64,000 bases of DNA from Lepeophtheirus salmonis (Eukaryota; Arthropoda; Copepoda; Siphonostomatoida; Caligidae): the NCBI RefSeq assembly GCF_016086655.4, contig NC_052135.2, positions 70,963,702-71,027,701 of the forward strand, written 5' to 3'. Under the pieces are notes generated by a model that saw only the letters and a list, made by a program, of their open reading frames with translations, was not told the DNA's origin and did no database searches. Within the stretch, counting starts at the first letter, position 1. Each line of letters begins with the position of its first letter. Positions 33,613 through 46,275 of this stretch are shown piece after piece. Both the position numbers and the translations under genes were made by a program.

Positions 33613-34031
33613 AAAATAATGTTTTCGTACATCACCAGCCTACAGTTGTATAATATATAGTCGAACTTTTTTTTCTTCATCAATTGCAAAAATTATGTTT
33701 TAATCTCTGAGGAATACCTAAATAATTTGTTCATTGTATCTCTGTATTTAATAAATGAATTAGCAAATGAATGCAAATCTCTTTTCCCCTCTTTTGTTTT
33801 TGATTTATTGTTTGTTAGGTATTGAATACTAATATCATCATCATCTATCCATGTAGTACAATGATTATAAATGTAGATAGATTTAACAATATACTCCTGT
33901 TCAATTTTTAATCCCAAGATGATGCAAAAAAAAATTATACATATATTAATTCCTTTTATAAATTCCATTCCCTGTTGAATGTATACTCTTCATATTCTAT
34001 CCCCCGCCAATTACTGTTTTGTTAGATATAT

Positions 34032-34081
34032 CAGGATTAATCCTGCAATCCTTGAGAGTGTACCTCCATAGGTACACTCTC
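34032..34081. repeat. Two adjacent perfect palindromes
   Basis: CAGGATTAATCCTG (34032-34045) is a perfect 14-bp palindrome. Nine bases later a 12-bp arm GAGAGTGTACCT and its perfect complement flank a CCAT loop (34054-34081). Both could form hairpins. Confidence 0.8.
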
Positions 34082-34699
34082 ACTAACATTATTACAATAA
34101 TCATCGATCAAAAATAAATGGAAGGTCAACCTCAATCGTTTTAGCAAAAAAATAAAACTTTATTGCAAAGAGTAATTTTTGCAGAGACTATTTTAGGGAT
34201 TTAATCTACATAACTATTAGTGCTCGACCATTAAGTATCTACATATATTGTATATATATTAGTGATGTGCTTCAAAAGATCGGTCTTCGTCACAAGATAC
34301 GTCTTGAGAACAATTATATTAATATTATATTCTTTAAACGAAAGCTATGGCTATGATAGGAGGTACATATGGTCAGTTTTGTTCAAATTTATTTGGGCAT
34401 GCAAATACTTTTTGTCTAGTAGGGCAATTAATTTATAAGGGGAGAAGGAATTTTTGTAAGAGTGCGAAGATAAGGCAGGAGCAAGACATATGGCAGGGCT
34501 GAATTAAGAATTTTATTTATTTCAGCGGCCTGTTATATAATTTTGTGGGTAGAAAATGAATTACTCCAATGAGTAGGCTGTATGGAGGATCATTTTGTAG
34601 ATTTTACTTCAAGCCGACGTTTTTTAGGTTTCAAATAGCCTTTCAGGACATATAATGACAACAAAAAAATGGCATAGGCCTCATAACCAAGGTGAGCGA

Positions 34700-34753
34700 G
34701 CACATTTTACGGGGGGCTTGAGCCCTCCTATAAAGAAGCTAAGGACGTCCCTG
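34700..34753. mobile_element. CAGGGGCGTCC-family element, end fragment h
   Basis: Only the G+C-rich end remains: 'GGGGGGCTTGAGCCCTCC' and AAGGACGTCCCTG. Confidence 0.5.
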
Positions 34754-34759
34754 CATTTA

Positions 34760-37160
34760 AATATATAATCTAATTTTTTCCATTTTGTAAGTGTATTATC
34801 ATTCAAATTTTGAATTGAATCTTATTGTGTAGTTCCTATTCTAATTACTAAAATATTGGTAACTTCTACATCGAAATATGTCTCAAATTGAGTTCTAAAA
34901 TGGTGATTTTTGTCAAATTTCTGAAATAAAATTGAATTTAAGCGTTCCAAAATGTTTCTTGTCATTCTACGCCTAAAAATACAACAGAAAAAGTTTTTAG
35001 ATAGCGTATTTCCCCCCTTATCGAAGCTGAGACATAGAAACCCAGCCTAATGAAAAAAAATGTTTTGTCTCATTCAGACCACTCTGACTGTGAAGAGAAA
35101 AACCTTCTGTATTTAAAATTGTATTAGTCCAGAAAAACTATTATATTTATATTCATGTATATTTATTTTTTTATGATTTTTTTAAACAATTTACACCAAA
35201 GATAGGTGATAATGCTTACTTCAGGTGGATAAGTTAACACCACGACGACCTATTAAATAATGTATAAACAAAAATATATTGACCACACTCAACAATTAGC
35301 TCATTTCTGATTAAGATTATAGCAAAGCTATAAATGAAGGAAGAAGGATCACATAAAAAATTTAGTTTATAATTATCCCTTTCCAAAAAAAAACCCTATT
35401 ACTGATCAAAAACAACAGAATAAAATCCCTCAATCTACAGAATTTAAAATGCACTTACAGGCATATAACTAAACAGGAGCAAATAAGAATAATTTAAGAA
35501 GTGATCCACCATTAAAAGTACAAATAGTCTCCATAGTAAGACTATTTCTTTTTAAAAACTTTGTAAAATCTTACAATCCCCTTTAAAGAGTATAAATATT
35601 TTGCGGACATCAAGAGGTAGTACCTTATAACATTGCATGCATATTTCCATCCCGATCCAGAGGTGTCCTGAATTCGAACACTGGGACAATCTACGAAAGG
35701 GTGTATTGAGGAGTTAAAAGTTGTTCCACAGTATTTACCCGGAACATTATAAAAAGTAGACCAGCCAAGGTTTAAAACTGCGCAGTAAATTGTTTGTCGT
35801 CATACATATATAGTCAGGATCTCTCTATCTTTTTATCCCAAGATTCCAGGAGATCTAAATTTTTTATAAAATTGGATTGGCTTCTAAGAACTCTTGGGTA
35901 GCTTCTGGAGTTAATTTGGTTTGTTGGTCACTTGAGGTTTTACTTTAATGCTATATCCATCTTCAAGTTGTTTCCTGACTATCCAGACCATCTGGTTTGT
36001 TGACTGATAGTATATTCACAATGTTGATAGTGGTGTGACAGATTAAAACGGGAAACTATACCGACTATTCAGACTTTCATAGTTTTATCCATTCAGGGGC
36101 TCATTCCTAAATTTATTTCTGTTAATTCATTTATATTTTTAAACAAAACAATCCCCAAATGATCCATTTTTGATTAGATTTATTTCGCAGTTGATTGAAT
36201 GAAACGCTATGATATATTTTCATAGGTACTTTGTATTTTGTTACATACTAAAAATTGTAAGATTTACATCCCACATTACAATATATTATTAGCAATCTTT
36301 TTTTCTTAAGATACTAAATTTAGGACATACCAAGTCATTATTTGGGTAATCTGAGAAACAGGAGACAGAATCATCATTTATTTTAAGTTCTATAACTCAC
36401 ATAATTTGCCTTCTTACAAATATATACATTTATATAGGTAAATATAATTGTAGTATAAATACTAAAGCATTTACCTTTTTGACCTTCGAAGCAAGTACCT
36501 TAAAATAGAGGACGAGTAGAAGGAATTAAATTCTTGACCCATCTTCTTACGTCGTCTACCTTTTCTTCTTTCTTATCTTCCTTTTCTTGCAAATAATAAT
36601 TGTTGAGTTTTTTTTTTGTGCTAACCCTGGAAAAGTAAAAATATGTATCTAGGGGGGACCAGGGCCTGTTGCAACACGGGAAGGCAACAGACACAAAATT
36701 TCGATCGCAATTGTTAAGTATTTCATTTAATGTATTTTTTTAAATTCCCAACTCAAATTCGATATATTTCTTTAATATTCCTTTAATTGGTCAAATGAAA
36801 TTGCACGGATTAAGTATACGTAGGCATTATATTGTTACATCTTACCCAGGAATTGTTTTTAAAGTCTATATACATGAAGTATATTTCCTTTTCTATGAGC
36901 GGTCATGAACAGTACGTTGAATGGAAGAGTAAAACTTATTCAGAGCGTGTTGTCCAATGAGCTACATTGCTTCATTAGTTTATTAGTCCCTATCTCAGGG
37001 AACAGTTGAAACATTTGATAAGTCCGTTTCAAATACAATTTGTGGAAAGACTATTGACTAATGCAGCATATTAATAAATTCAAACATATATACATTTATT
37101 GCATTTAAATTTGTAGAGTGTTTATCAAACCAATTGGGAGTAATGGGCATTAGCCCTGTT
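34760..37160. other. Intergenic, no gene recognised
   Basis: AT-rich sequence without recognisable frames. A minus-strand 64-codon frame at 36500-36694 has no family character. Confidence 0.45.
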
Positions 37161-37184
37161 TATTTATATTGGTTTGCAAACAAA

Positions 37185-37420
37185 GCAACAGAGAGGGGTG
37201 TCATCTTGCAGCCAAACTAATCTACCTATAGCTGACAATAAAGTACAGTGTATTTTATTGCGTTGTAAGGTTACACTGCGATAAGTACATAATACTCGCA
37301 TAGAGGGCGCTTTTAATTTTTTTCTCATTTTGCACCCTTTTTTTAAAACTACGAATTTAAACAGACTTTCACACCACCTTGCAGATAATCTATGTTTTTC
37401 GTTTAGCTTGTTCATTCCCA
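37185..37420. repeat. CACCTTGCGG-motif repeat, copy 2
   Basis: Two variants of the motif ('GGTGTCATCTTGCAGC' and 'CACACCACCTTGCAG') lie about 180 bp apart, as in the copy downstream of Hr38. Confidence 0.35.
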
Positions 37421-37429
37421 ATGACGTAA

Positions 37430-37775
37430 ATCCGGTCCCGTTAATTTGTAGTAATTAGTAGTATAAAGAACGAATTTTATTTTCCTTAGCAGTTGTCATT
37501 CTTATTAAATTCCTGAGGGGTGAACATCCTTTCCTGAAAAGATTCAATTATATTCAGGACCTGTTTGAACGTTAAATGACTGAGAATTTGTTGGAGAGTT
37601 ATAATTCTAAGTCCTTGTTGGACTCAGAGTAGAATTGGGGATCGACAGGTAATGTTCTTGTTTATATCCTTTTCTCCTTCTTCTCTTTCTTGAGCATTAT
37701 TCCTTCTCCAACCTCCAACACATTCTTCAAATTGTGAGGGTTGCAATGTTGATTTTTCGATACTTTTTTTTTAAC
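37430..37775. repeat. Repeat family R1, copy 2
   Basis: Collinear with 2765-3180: 'CCCGTTAATTTGTAG', 'TAGTATAAAGAACGAATTTT', 'GTGAACATCCTTTCC', 'AGATTCAATTATATTCA', 'TTGGGGATCGACA' and 'ATCCTTTTCTCCTTCTTC'. It is about 80% alike by eye in the shared blocks. Confidence 0.6.
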
Positions 37776-38790
37776 ATGCCCATTTAACACTGGATTTTTG
37801 TCTTTGCTCATAGTCCTGTCTTCCCTACCTTTAGAATGTCCCGAATTAAATACCTTGTGAATTCCTTATAAATAAATGCTAACTGTAGCAGGTAAATGGT
37901 TCGTAGTAGCTAGTCTTAATTCGGACATGATATTTCCCAATTATATAAGTAGGTACAAATAATACTCAACTGAATTTCCTGTGTTAATTAATGATTATTA
38001 ATCCCTATTTGTTTATTGAAAAAAGTAATAACCCTCATTGATTTTTTTTTATTAATAATTAATTCCAGAGTTGCGTCATCATCTTCTAAGAGTAATAGTT
38101 ATACCCGTTTGAACAGAAAATGAATACAATATACAAACATATATATTTGTATATTTTGAAACTCTTGGAATCAACGTAATAAAGAACTTTTTCGTAAGTA
38201 AGTAAGTAACTAAATAAAAATGACGAAGGTTTTAGAGTCAAAATGAGTATTTATTTTGAGATTTATAACTCAATAAAATATCTAGAAAGATCTGCAAAAA
38301 AAATAAATAAAGTTTCATATAATATAGGGTATATATTTGGTTTTTGTCTTCCTAATTTTTATTAATCATATAATTTCAAGAACTTGTACACATAATAAAA
38401 TACTTGTATAATTCTAGATGCTTTGTACAAATTATAATATGTACAATCAGATTGTACAAGTTACAATTTCTACGAATCAATGCCCTTTATTTAAATAAGT
38501 CATCTGTAGACTTGGGATTTTTGAGAAATTTCTTTGGGCAAATCGCTACAAATCTTAAAAATGAGCACCCTAAATATCCAAATTTAGAAATTTAAAGATA
38601 AATATAGTTTTATAAGGATTGTTTAAAGCATTTGTTGTTAGTTTTTATTTACAATAATGTATCCTATATTACATCGACAAATCAAATTTGACACCAAAGT
38701 CATGACGTCGATGCCAATCCTCAAATCTATTTTGTGTCCAACGCGGAACTCAAGAAATAAAAATCTTCAATGTTACTCTCCGTCATATAC

Positions 38791-40045
38791 AGAGTGACAG
38801 TGAAATTTTCGGGGTCATTAAAATTAATTTTTTCCCCAAATTAAGGCTTCAGGTGACATCTCAATCAATGTTCCGATACATGTCTTGTTTTTCTTGAGCA
38901 TTGTTTTAATTTGATCAAAATCGGACGAAAAATGAATGAACAGGAATAAAAAAGGCAAAGGGTTTCAGATCTTCTCGACACAGATGTTGATCCAAAAAGA
39001 ATTTCACAAATTGTCGGCTTGATCGTGAGGACACTCAAGAAAATCAGGGTAGCCAAGGAGAATGTGAAAGGAGTCAAAAGGAAGGCAGGAAGGGGAAAAA
39101 CTGGTTTGAAGCGAGATGAAGCATTTCTCAAGTCCCTGGAGTCCAAGATCAAGGAATATCTAACTGTATCAATGCACCGCTTGTCTAACGAGTTCAACGT
39201 GGACGAGATCACCATCAAGAGGGCAGTTCATGATGACCTTGGTCTTAAGAGCTTTGTCAGGACTCCAAGACATACCCTTACAGACAGGATGAAGGCCCAA
39301 AGGCTTGATAAATGCAAAATAGTCCTTAATTACTAGAAAAGATATCCGTCGAATGTGTAAATCTTTTCAGACAAAAAGATCTTCACAGTCAACTAAGTTT
39401 TAAACTACAAGAAATGACATATTTATTGCAGCATCAACTGAGGAAGTCCAGGGCAAGTACAGACAAAATATCCGTACTGGGAGTCGTAGCCTCTTATGAC
39501 AAAGAACAATGGATCCCTTCTTCTTCAAGCCCAATGAGAAAATCGGGGCTAATGCCTACTATAAGGTTCTGAGGTGGAAAATCTTAACCTGTCTGAAGGC
39601 TAACTATCCAGAGAACAACCATGTGTTAACTCAAGACGGTGCCGTCAGCCATACGGTCTTGAAGACACATAACTTCTGCAAGGATAAATTTCCTGACTTC
39701 TGGGATAAGACCTTCTGAACTTTTCCAGTCCTGATCTCAATCCAATTGACTTCAATATGTGGATCGTCTTAGAGAGCAAGACTGGGAAGAAAATTGCACA
39801 GGAAAGTGCAAGAGCTCAAGGCCAGCATCAAACAGCTCGCCTACATGTCTGCAAATTATATTGCGCAACCTATGCCGAGTTCAGACCTTGTCTGGAGTCT
39901 GTGATAGAGGCTGGAGGCGGTCGTATTGAATTATTTTTGGGAAGATTGATTTCGCAAAGTTTTTTTAATATTCTTTTCTAATAAAAAAGTTATTAAGGTT
40001 TTAGTTTTGCTTCTTGGTTGAGAAAATTTTCACTGTCGCACTCTG
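38791..40045 (+). mobile_element. Degenerate mariner-type element with both termini
   Basis: The left end CAGAGTGACAGTGAAATTTT is the inverse of the right end, which read on the minus strand is CAGAGTGCGACAGTGAAAAT. TA precedes the left end. The 1255-bp element carries a transposase broken by stops and frameshifts. It is the longer relative of the copy in Hr38 intron 6, in the opposite orientation. Confidence 0.85.
39019..39981 (+). pseudogene. Mariner-type transposase, frameshifted
   Basis: The N-terminal HTH half is open (39019-39336) and stops at 'CKIVLNY'. Further on, 'IFSDKKIFTVN' (first Asp, 39364-39396 region), 'LTQDGAVSHT' (second Asp) and 'SPDLNPIDFNMW' (third Asp, about 39727-39762) can be read in different frames. 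All three catalytic Asp codons survive, but at least two frameshifts and internal stops separate them. The last frame ends with a family-typical 'CLESVIEAGGGRIE'. Confidence 0.75.
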
Positions 40046-40566
40046 AACATGCGCACACACAGTTAATTCTGAAATGTTCTCTCGATTTAAAGTACATATG
40101 CTTTAGAAAAATCAAATCAAACATTGTTTGTTCTGGCACTCGTTTTAGATCATATTTTTTACAACAATCGATATAACTTTGTATATAATATTTTTATTTA
40201 GTACTGATCAATTTGTGGGTTTCCTCCAAATACAGCAAAATTAGACTACTAGTGTATCGAACATCTAAGAATATTCCTTTTTTGTATGCTTATCCTTATC
40301 TCAAGTACTCTGTTAAGGCAGTCATTTATAATTACTGATTTCATTTTTGGATCGCAATTGGTACAATTTGCTTATTTAAGTTAGAACTTGTATATAAAAA
40401 TTTGTAAAAAATTAAGAACTTCAGTAGGTCAAGTGATGAGGATAAAGTCGTAATTAAATATTCCTTAAGTAGTTGATATATCATTGATGTAATTACAATA
40501 ATTGTTCATCGTTAAGTATTATGTAACATATGGCTTGTCCAAGTTTTTCCCTGCGTATATTATAAA

Positions 40567-41640
40567 TTAGGTTTAGTAAAAAGTTCTGAGCGTTTTTCTG
40601 TAGATAATTTTAGTGAGCTATATCTCTCAATTATCACACTCCAATTATTATTTTAAGAGCTCAAAGTATGTTTTAAGGTTAAGCGTACACTTAGAAAAGT
40701 TATTTTACAGTTTTGTGTTGAGTGAAGCCAGTTGTGTGTTATAGCGTTCCAAAATGGAAATAAAAAATTTGAAAATTCCATACATTCTTCTGTATCACCA
40801 CGACCAAAGTGAAAAGGTGGAGCAGGTAGCCAAAAAAGGGCTGTTTATGGACCAATACCGTATCAAATACTACAGCAAAACGGTGGTTCCAACAATTCCG
40901 TTCTGGTAATATGGACGTCGACGATGAGACAGGCTCTGGTAGGCAAATCATCGAAAATATCGATAAAATATGGAAATCGTCGAATTTGACCGGCATGTGA
41001 GCACTTATTCCATTGCCAAGAAACTGAAAATTAGGTGGAAAGTCGTTTGAAACCATTTGCATAAGGTTTTCCTTAAAAAGAAGCTCGACATATGGGTTCC
41101 ACAAGAATTGATGTAAGGAACCTTTTGGACCAAACTGATGTTTGCGACTCTTTGCTAAACAAAATTGATCCATTTTTGAAGCACCTGGTGATAAAAAATG
41201 GGTCACATACAAGAACATCAGCCGAAAAAGGTCGTGGTCAATGGACGAGAAGCGGTACAAACGATCCCCAAGCCCGGATTAACGTCCAAGAAGGTTATGC
41301 TTTGTGGTTGGTGGGATTGTTAAGGAATCATCCACTATGAGCTTATCCCATTGGGCAAAAACACTCGATTCGGAGTTATTTTGTCAATAACTGACCCACA
41401 TTGAGGCAAGCAATCGACTAAAAGTGGCTAGAATAGGCTAATAGAAAGAGTGTTGTATTCCATCTAGACAGCGCCAGACCACACACATCTTTAACGTCGC
41501 CCAAAAGCTCCAAGAGCTTGGATTGGAGGTTCTGTTGCACCCACCGTATAGTCCAGACCTGACACAGGCGATTATTACCTTTTTGAGCATTTGCAAATTT
41601 TCTTGATCACTTTGTAATAACTTTTGTGAATATTGATTGG
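40567..41640 (+). pseudogene. Classical mariner (DD34D) transposase relic
   Basis: The left end TTAGGTTTAGTAAAAAGTTC looks like a mariner terminal repeat. The body reads through, with stops and frameshifts: 'NHLHKVFLKKKLDIWVP' (HTH/linker), 'TGDKKWVTYKNI' (first Asp present, neighbouring Glu changed to Lys), 'TIPKPGLTSKKVMLCGWWD', and 'HPPYSPDLTQ'. After that point the third-Asp motif is lost. No right terminus was found. The protein order matches mariner transposases of about 345 residues, and the copy is inactive. Confidence 0.75.
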
Positions 41641-42055
41641 TTTGATTTGAATTAGTTCTTATTAAGCAAGGAATAGTTATAATATTAATGAATATATATA
41701 GAATTTGCTAATGTCCAACTGATTTTGGGCCTTCTTTCTGTTTTCTTTTGTTGATGAAGAGGTTGCAATACACTGTATAGGTAACGACGTGTCTAATTAT
41801 GTTATAACAATAACTATAATAATAACTAATGTGTATATATACATTGGGTTATTCACTGCTTCGCCATCAGTAATCAGTAAAAATGTAACCGTAATTCAAA
41901 TCCTATTTTTTTAGGTACAAACTTCGCGTAGAATTCTCATAAAATTCTAGACAAATATCCGTCGAATTTTGGTTTCAGATATAAGTCCAAATACCCGTAT
42001 ACTTTTTTTTAAAGATCCAAACCAACCCGATTTCGAGAAAATGAGGATACATCGT

Positions 42056-42480
42056 CAGGAGTGTCTGAAAGAGGGCGGGTTGGATGGGCTATAAACTTTT
42101 CTTTATTTTTTTATTGTTTAACTAGAAAACTAAAATTAGAAATTTTTTTCGCAATCTTTATTATTTGAAATTTAATATAAATTTTTCAAATTTTTTTCCA
42201 CTAATTTCAGTTAATAACTATGAGTGTGCTCTGCTCTTTTTTGAAATTTTCTCTCTCAAAAATTTAGTATTTGAAGTTTTTTAAATGTAAAAGTTTTTAT
42301 AAATATTAGAGCGATCTTACTTGGCTTTTTTTCAGGTTGAGAATTTGATCAGCTCTCGTTTTTTTTTTCAAAAAGCTCTCGTTTTTTTCAGAAAATTTTA
42401 TTTTTTCAGAAAAATATTTTCTGTTTCTTTTATGAAAAACTTAATTTTTCCAATTTTTTTTCCAAAAAAAGGCAAGGAAT
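42056..42480. mobile_element. CAGGGGCGTCC-family element, copy i (diverged)
   Basis: The start 'CAGGAGTGTCTGAAAGAGGG' and 'GATGGGCTATAAAC' resemble the left end of the family. The core has 'TTTTTTTTCAAAAA' units. The right terminus was not recognised. Confidence 0.4.
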
Positions 42481-42537
42481 TCCTATTAGCTATATGTGCG
42501 TAATGGATTTGGTTGTTTGTTTAATATGCCTAATACG

Positions 42538-43765
42538 ATAAATTGGAACTATCTTAAAATTCAACCTGCTTGATAAAAATGGAATTTGGGGTGTATTTGT
42601 TAATATGAAAAAGTTAGACATGATATTAAACAATAAATTTATTCAACATGTCCTCTCTCAGCAGCCACCATCTTCTCCATTCTGCCCCTAAAGGATTTGC
42701 ATGCCCTTATGACTTCCGCGGAATCGACAGCATTCCACTCCCTTCAGGGCCGTGATACTCTTGTGGCTGACGTTGCACACCTCCCTCTCCAACTTCCCCT
42801 ACCAGTAATCACACGGATTGAGGTCGGGTGAGTTTTTTGCGATCCCAGAAAGTGAAGTCGTGGGAGTTGAAAAGGTTAGTGGTCCTCATGGCGATGTTTG
42901 TGGGTGCTGAGTATTGTTGGAATATGAAGTTCCTCCCATCGGCCGTATCCTTCATCCAGGGGATGACGAGCTCCTCCATGACTTCGCAGTAGCTTATCGC
43001 GTTAACCCTTTCCTTGGGATTGAAGAAGAAAGGAGGCATCACCTCACCGGTGCTGCAGATGGCACCCAGGGTCATCACGGAGGCCGGGAACTTTGTGGCG
43101 AAGACCGCAGGGACCTCTTCTCTCTCCTTGGCAAGCCACCTGTCGTTCTGGACGTTGTAGCTTCTGTCGACAGTTCAGTTCTTCTCGTCGAAGAAGAAGA
43201 TGATTCTTCCTCCATGGGTCTTCAGATCATTGAGGAGACGCTTACCGTTGGTGAGCCTAGTGGCCTTCATGGATGCCGTGAGGATCTGTGTATTTGGTCA
43301 TTCGGTATGACCTGTACTCGAGGTCCTCATTCACAGCCTTGAGACCAGCTGCTTGCTCACTCCACGGTTCTTGGCCAACCTGGACAAGGAAGTCCCCGGC
43401 AAGCCTTGATGGACTTGCAGAGGCCTTCAAGGAAGCGGGGAGTGCGGATTCGGTTACTTCTCATGTTGTGGACCTTGCGGCAGACCTTCCCCTCAACCTC
43501 CCAGGCATTGAAGACCCGGTACACCGTGGTCTTGGGGTAGTTGAGAAGCTTGTAGATAGCAGAGGGTTTGTGTCCCGCGCGAGCCAAAGGATATGTCTTT
43601 CCTTGCTTGTTCATGATGACTATTGTTTGTTGTCAAAACAATTGTGGGGGAAGTTATAGTGTATTGTTCACGCAACCTTTTATATTAGTATGATTTAACC
43701 CCAAATATCCACATTATGGATCTGGATGAAGTTTAATGTAGTTCCAATTTATGGTGGACACCCTG
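42538..43765 (-). mobile_element. Degenerate mariner-type element
   Basis: The right end on the plus strand reads GTTCCAATTTATGGTGGACACCCTG then TA. The inverse, ATAAATTGGAACTA, is found at 42538, so inner parts of both terminal repeats are present while the outermost bases of the left one are lost. The 1.2-kb body contains a minus-strand transposase relic. Confidence 0.75.
42650..43614 (-). pseudogene. Mariner-type transposase, several disabling changes
   Basis: The N-terminal HTH frame (43614-43357) contains 'ARAGHKPSAIYKLLNYPKTTVYRVFNAWE'. A later frame (43078-42809) contains 'FIFQQYSAPTN', where the second catalytic Asp is Tyr. In a third frame 'SPDLNPCDYW' keeps the third Asp but is followed at once by TAG, and then 'GKLEREVCNVSHKS'. 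Frameshifts separate the parts. The unusually G+C-rich sequence compared with the surroundings reflects the transposon's own codon use. Confidence 0.75.
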
Positions 43766-43949
43766 TATACCAGCCTTATCTTGGGGCAATGAATGATGTG
43801 TTAGTTTGTTCATCTCTGACTGTTTTTGCAAATACACAAAATATTTCAATCTTGACAATTTGAGACTATTTTTATCACAAAACTAATATTTTTGCCATAT
43901 GCCATATATTGCCATATGCTGGATTTTATTTCTAAAAGGGTTTTAGAAT

Positions 43950-44600
43950 GACAAATGTAGGTCAAAACGTCGACAGACAGAACGCCGACTGACCGATCGT
44001 CGACCGGTAAAATGTCAAATGGACAAAATGTAGAATGGATAAAACGTCAAATGCACAAAATGTCGCCCCTAAAAATCGTTCACCGTACAAAACATCGATC
44101 GACACAACATCAACCGGAAAATATTAAATTTCAAAATATGATAAACTACGACATTTAACTCCAGACATTTCCAGCCCGAGATATTTACCCCACCACCCTT
44201 TAAAATGGTGAGGGTGGGTTTCATTCCATTTTGGGGACAGGCCATACTGAAAACTGCTGAAACGTTTTGGGGGGTACATATGGGTTGTGAGGGGCTCGTA
44301 GTGGTTGCTGAAATAGTGGCGGTGGGTTTCATCCCATTTTGGGACACGCCGGAAACTGAAAACAGCCACAATATGTATAACGAGGATTTGGAGGGCCCCT
44401 TACTGGTACTTTATGTAGGAATTGTGCTACTGAGTTATGTTTCAGGCGGAAAATGTCTTAATGAGATATATCGCAATACCATTTGGAGTAGCTCTTTATT
44501 TTGTATTCTATGGTCTACTAAACGTCAGTCGACGTTTAGTCTATTCGACGTGTTGTCTGTCAACGTTCTGTGGGTCGACATTTTGTCCACACACCTAGAA
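43950..44600. mobile_element. ACGTCGAC-rich inverted-repeat element
   Basis: The left part (43950-44110) is an array of short degenerate units such as 'AAAACGTCGACAGACAGAACG' and 'GACAAAATGTAGAATGGATAAA'. The right part (44519-44598) is its inverse ('TAGTCTATTCGACG', 'GGGTCGACATTTTGTCC'). Between them lies a pair of direct repeats with 'GGTGGGTTTCATTCCATTTTG' (about 44212 and 44322). Open frames on both strands here are by-products of the repeat. It is probably a non-autonomous DNA transposon of unknown superfamily. Confidence 0.6.
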
Positions 44601-44857
44601 TGACCGGGGACAAATAGATTGTACAAGTTACAACTCGTAAACGATATATAGGTATATTTGCAAAAAAATAAGATCTTACACGAACGCAATACTTTTTTTT
44701 GGTTACAACCTGAAAAGTGTTTTAGTATTTTTCATAGCTTTTATCATTTTTATCTTATTTTTGAAGAGAGTATATCTAAGTATAAATAAATTAATCGCTA
44801 CTACGTGTGCATCATGAATGCTGGAGAACTGTTTATGGAGGATTGGATTATGGAGTT

Positions 44858-45029
44858 CAGGGGCGTCTTCAAGATTATATCATTATTATCTGGGGAGGGG
44901 CGGGGGGAGAAGGGGCTTCCTCCCTTATTTTTTTAAATAAAACTTCTTTTTTTGTTTCAACTTCAAAATTTTAATTTCTAAACTGATTTTGGGGGTTCTA
45001 AGCATCTCCCCTCTCTAAAGACGCATCTG
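44858..45029. mobile_element. CAGGGGCGTCC-family element, copy j (short)
   Basis: The left end is CAGGGGCGTCTTC and the right end is 'CTCTAAAGACGCATCTGG'. The core is short, with 'GGGGAGGGGCGGGGGG' and a T-rich part. Confidence 0.5.
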
Positions 45030-45044
45030 GAAATATAAGTATAA

Positions 45045-45215
45045 GCTCTTATTGGCTGCAGACTAGAATTGAGGATTGGCATCGCTGTTATTTCTGCCTA
45101 CATCCTTATAATATACGGAATGGAGTATTTATTTATTTCCTTTTCGTCAACAGCTAACCTGCAATTCTCCAAACATTCTTCAAATTATCAAAGTTATAAT
45201 TTTGTGTATTGGTTA
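45045..45215. repeat. Repeat family R1, diverged fragment
   Basis: 'GAATTGAGGATTGGCA' and 'ACATTCTTCAAATTATCAAAG' parallel blocks at 37630-37740. The similarity is low. Confidence 0.3.
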
Positions 45216-46275
45216 CTTTCTTTAGCAAACTATCAGCCAATATTTTTTTCAGTAATAATATTTTTCGGTCTATTAATGGTGAGACATCAATAGACCCTCC
45301 AACCAGCCCCGTCCCCCCAACCCCTCCAACAAAAATGAGATATTATTTGATGCATTTTTTCATTGAAAGTTAGAATCACCCTCAATGAATTGAACTGAAA
45401 ATAAATGCAGAATATTAATATGAAAAAAAAAAAATCAATTATACGAATTATATTTATTTCAATTTTTTTCTTATTTTTTATAGCAACAAAATAATAAAAT
45501 GGGCCTATTATGTACATATATTTATGTTATATGATTCTACTATTACACAAAAACAAAACAAAAACGAAGACGTATTATAAGTTATGATGACCAGGTATGC
45601 AAAGGTATCTTTATTTCTTTTGGGAGATATATAACATGTGATTTATATCCTTAACAAATCATAAATTGTGATGAAATCATTTACTATTTGTAAAAGATTT
45701 TTGTTTTTATGCACTTTTTATGAAAAAAAAAATGTTTTAATTTTTTTTTTGTTCTTTCATTTATTATTTATGATAAAAGTGTTTAAACAAACAGCTTACT
45801 ACGAGTACATTATATATATATATATATATTAGTTACGAATCATTAAAAAAAAAGACATTTCCACTTATAACGAAAAACACTGGATTTCGCAAAGGGATTA
45901 TGATCTCTGAATGACAAAGATAACATTAATTTTTGGTGCTCGTATAGGCGCATCGAGCTCGGTTCGGACATAGCAAAGTTAGGCCTGTCCATATGGAAAC
46001 GTTTTTTGAAGAAAGTACAAAATATTTATCTAGAAAACGGCATCTTTAATGAAAGATTTCGGCAACACTGTTTATGTGTAAAAATAAACTTGTACCAATT
46101 TTGAGTAGGATTAATTTTGACATGCAGAATGCGCTGATTCTACCTTCTTCATAAGATTCCGATTAGACACAAACATCCTTAACCGTTTCGGATTAAGCAA
46201 ATTTCTTTCTCGTGTGAACACGAAACTTTTTGAATCCCCTTAAAAGAAATACTGCATCATTTTTAAAGCACTGTT

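Noticed and set aside
40739..41260. 173-codon minus-strand frame
   Set aside because: It is antisense to a mariner transposase relic whose plus-strand motifs are recognisable.
44069..44603. Overlapping open frames on both strands (100, 81 and 132 codons)
   Set aside because: They run through direct and inverted repeats of the ACGTCGAC element, and both strands are open because of the repeat, not because of a gene.
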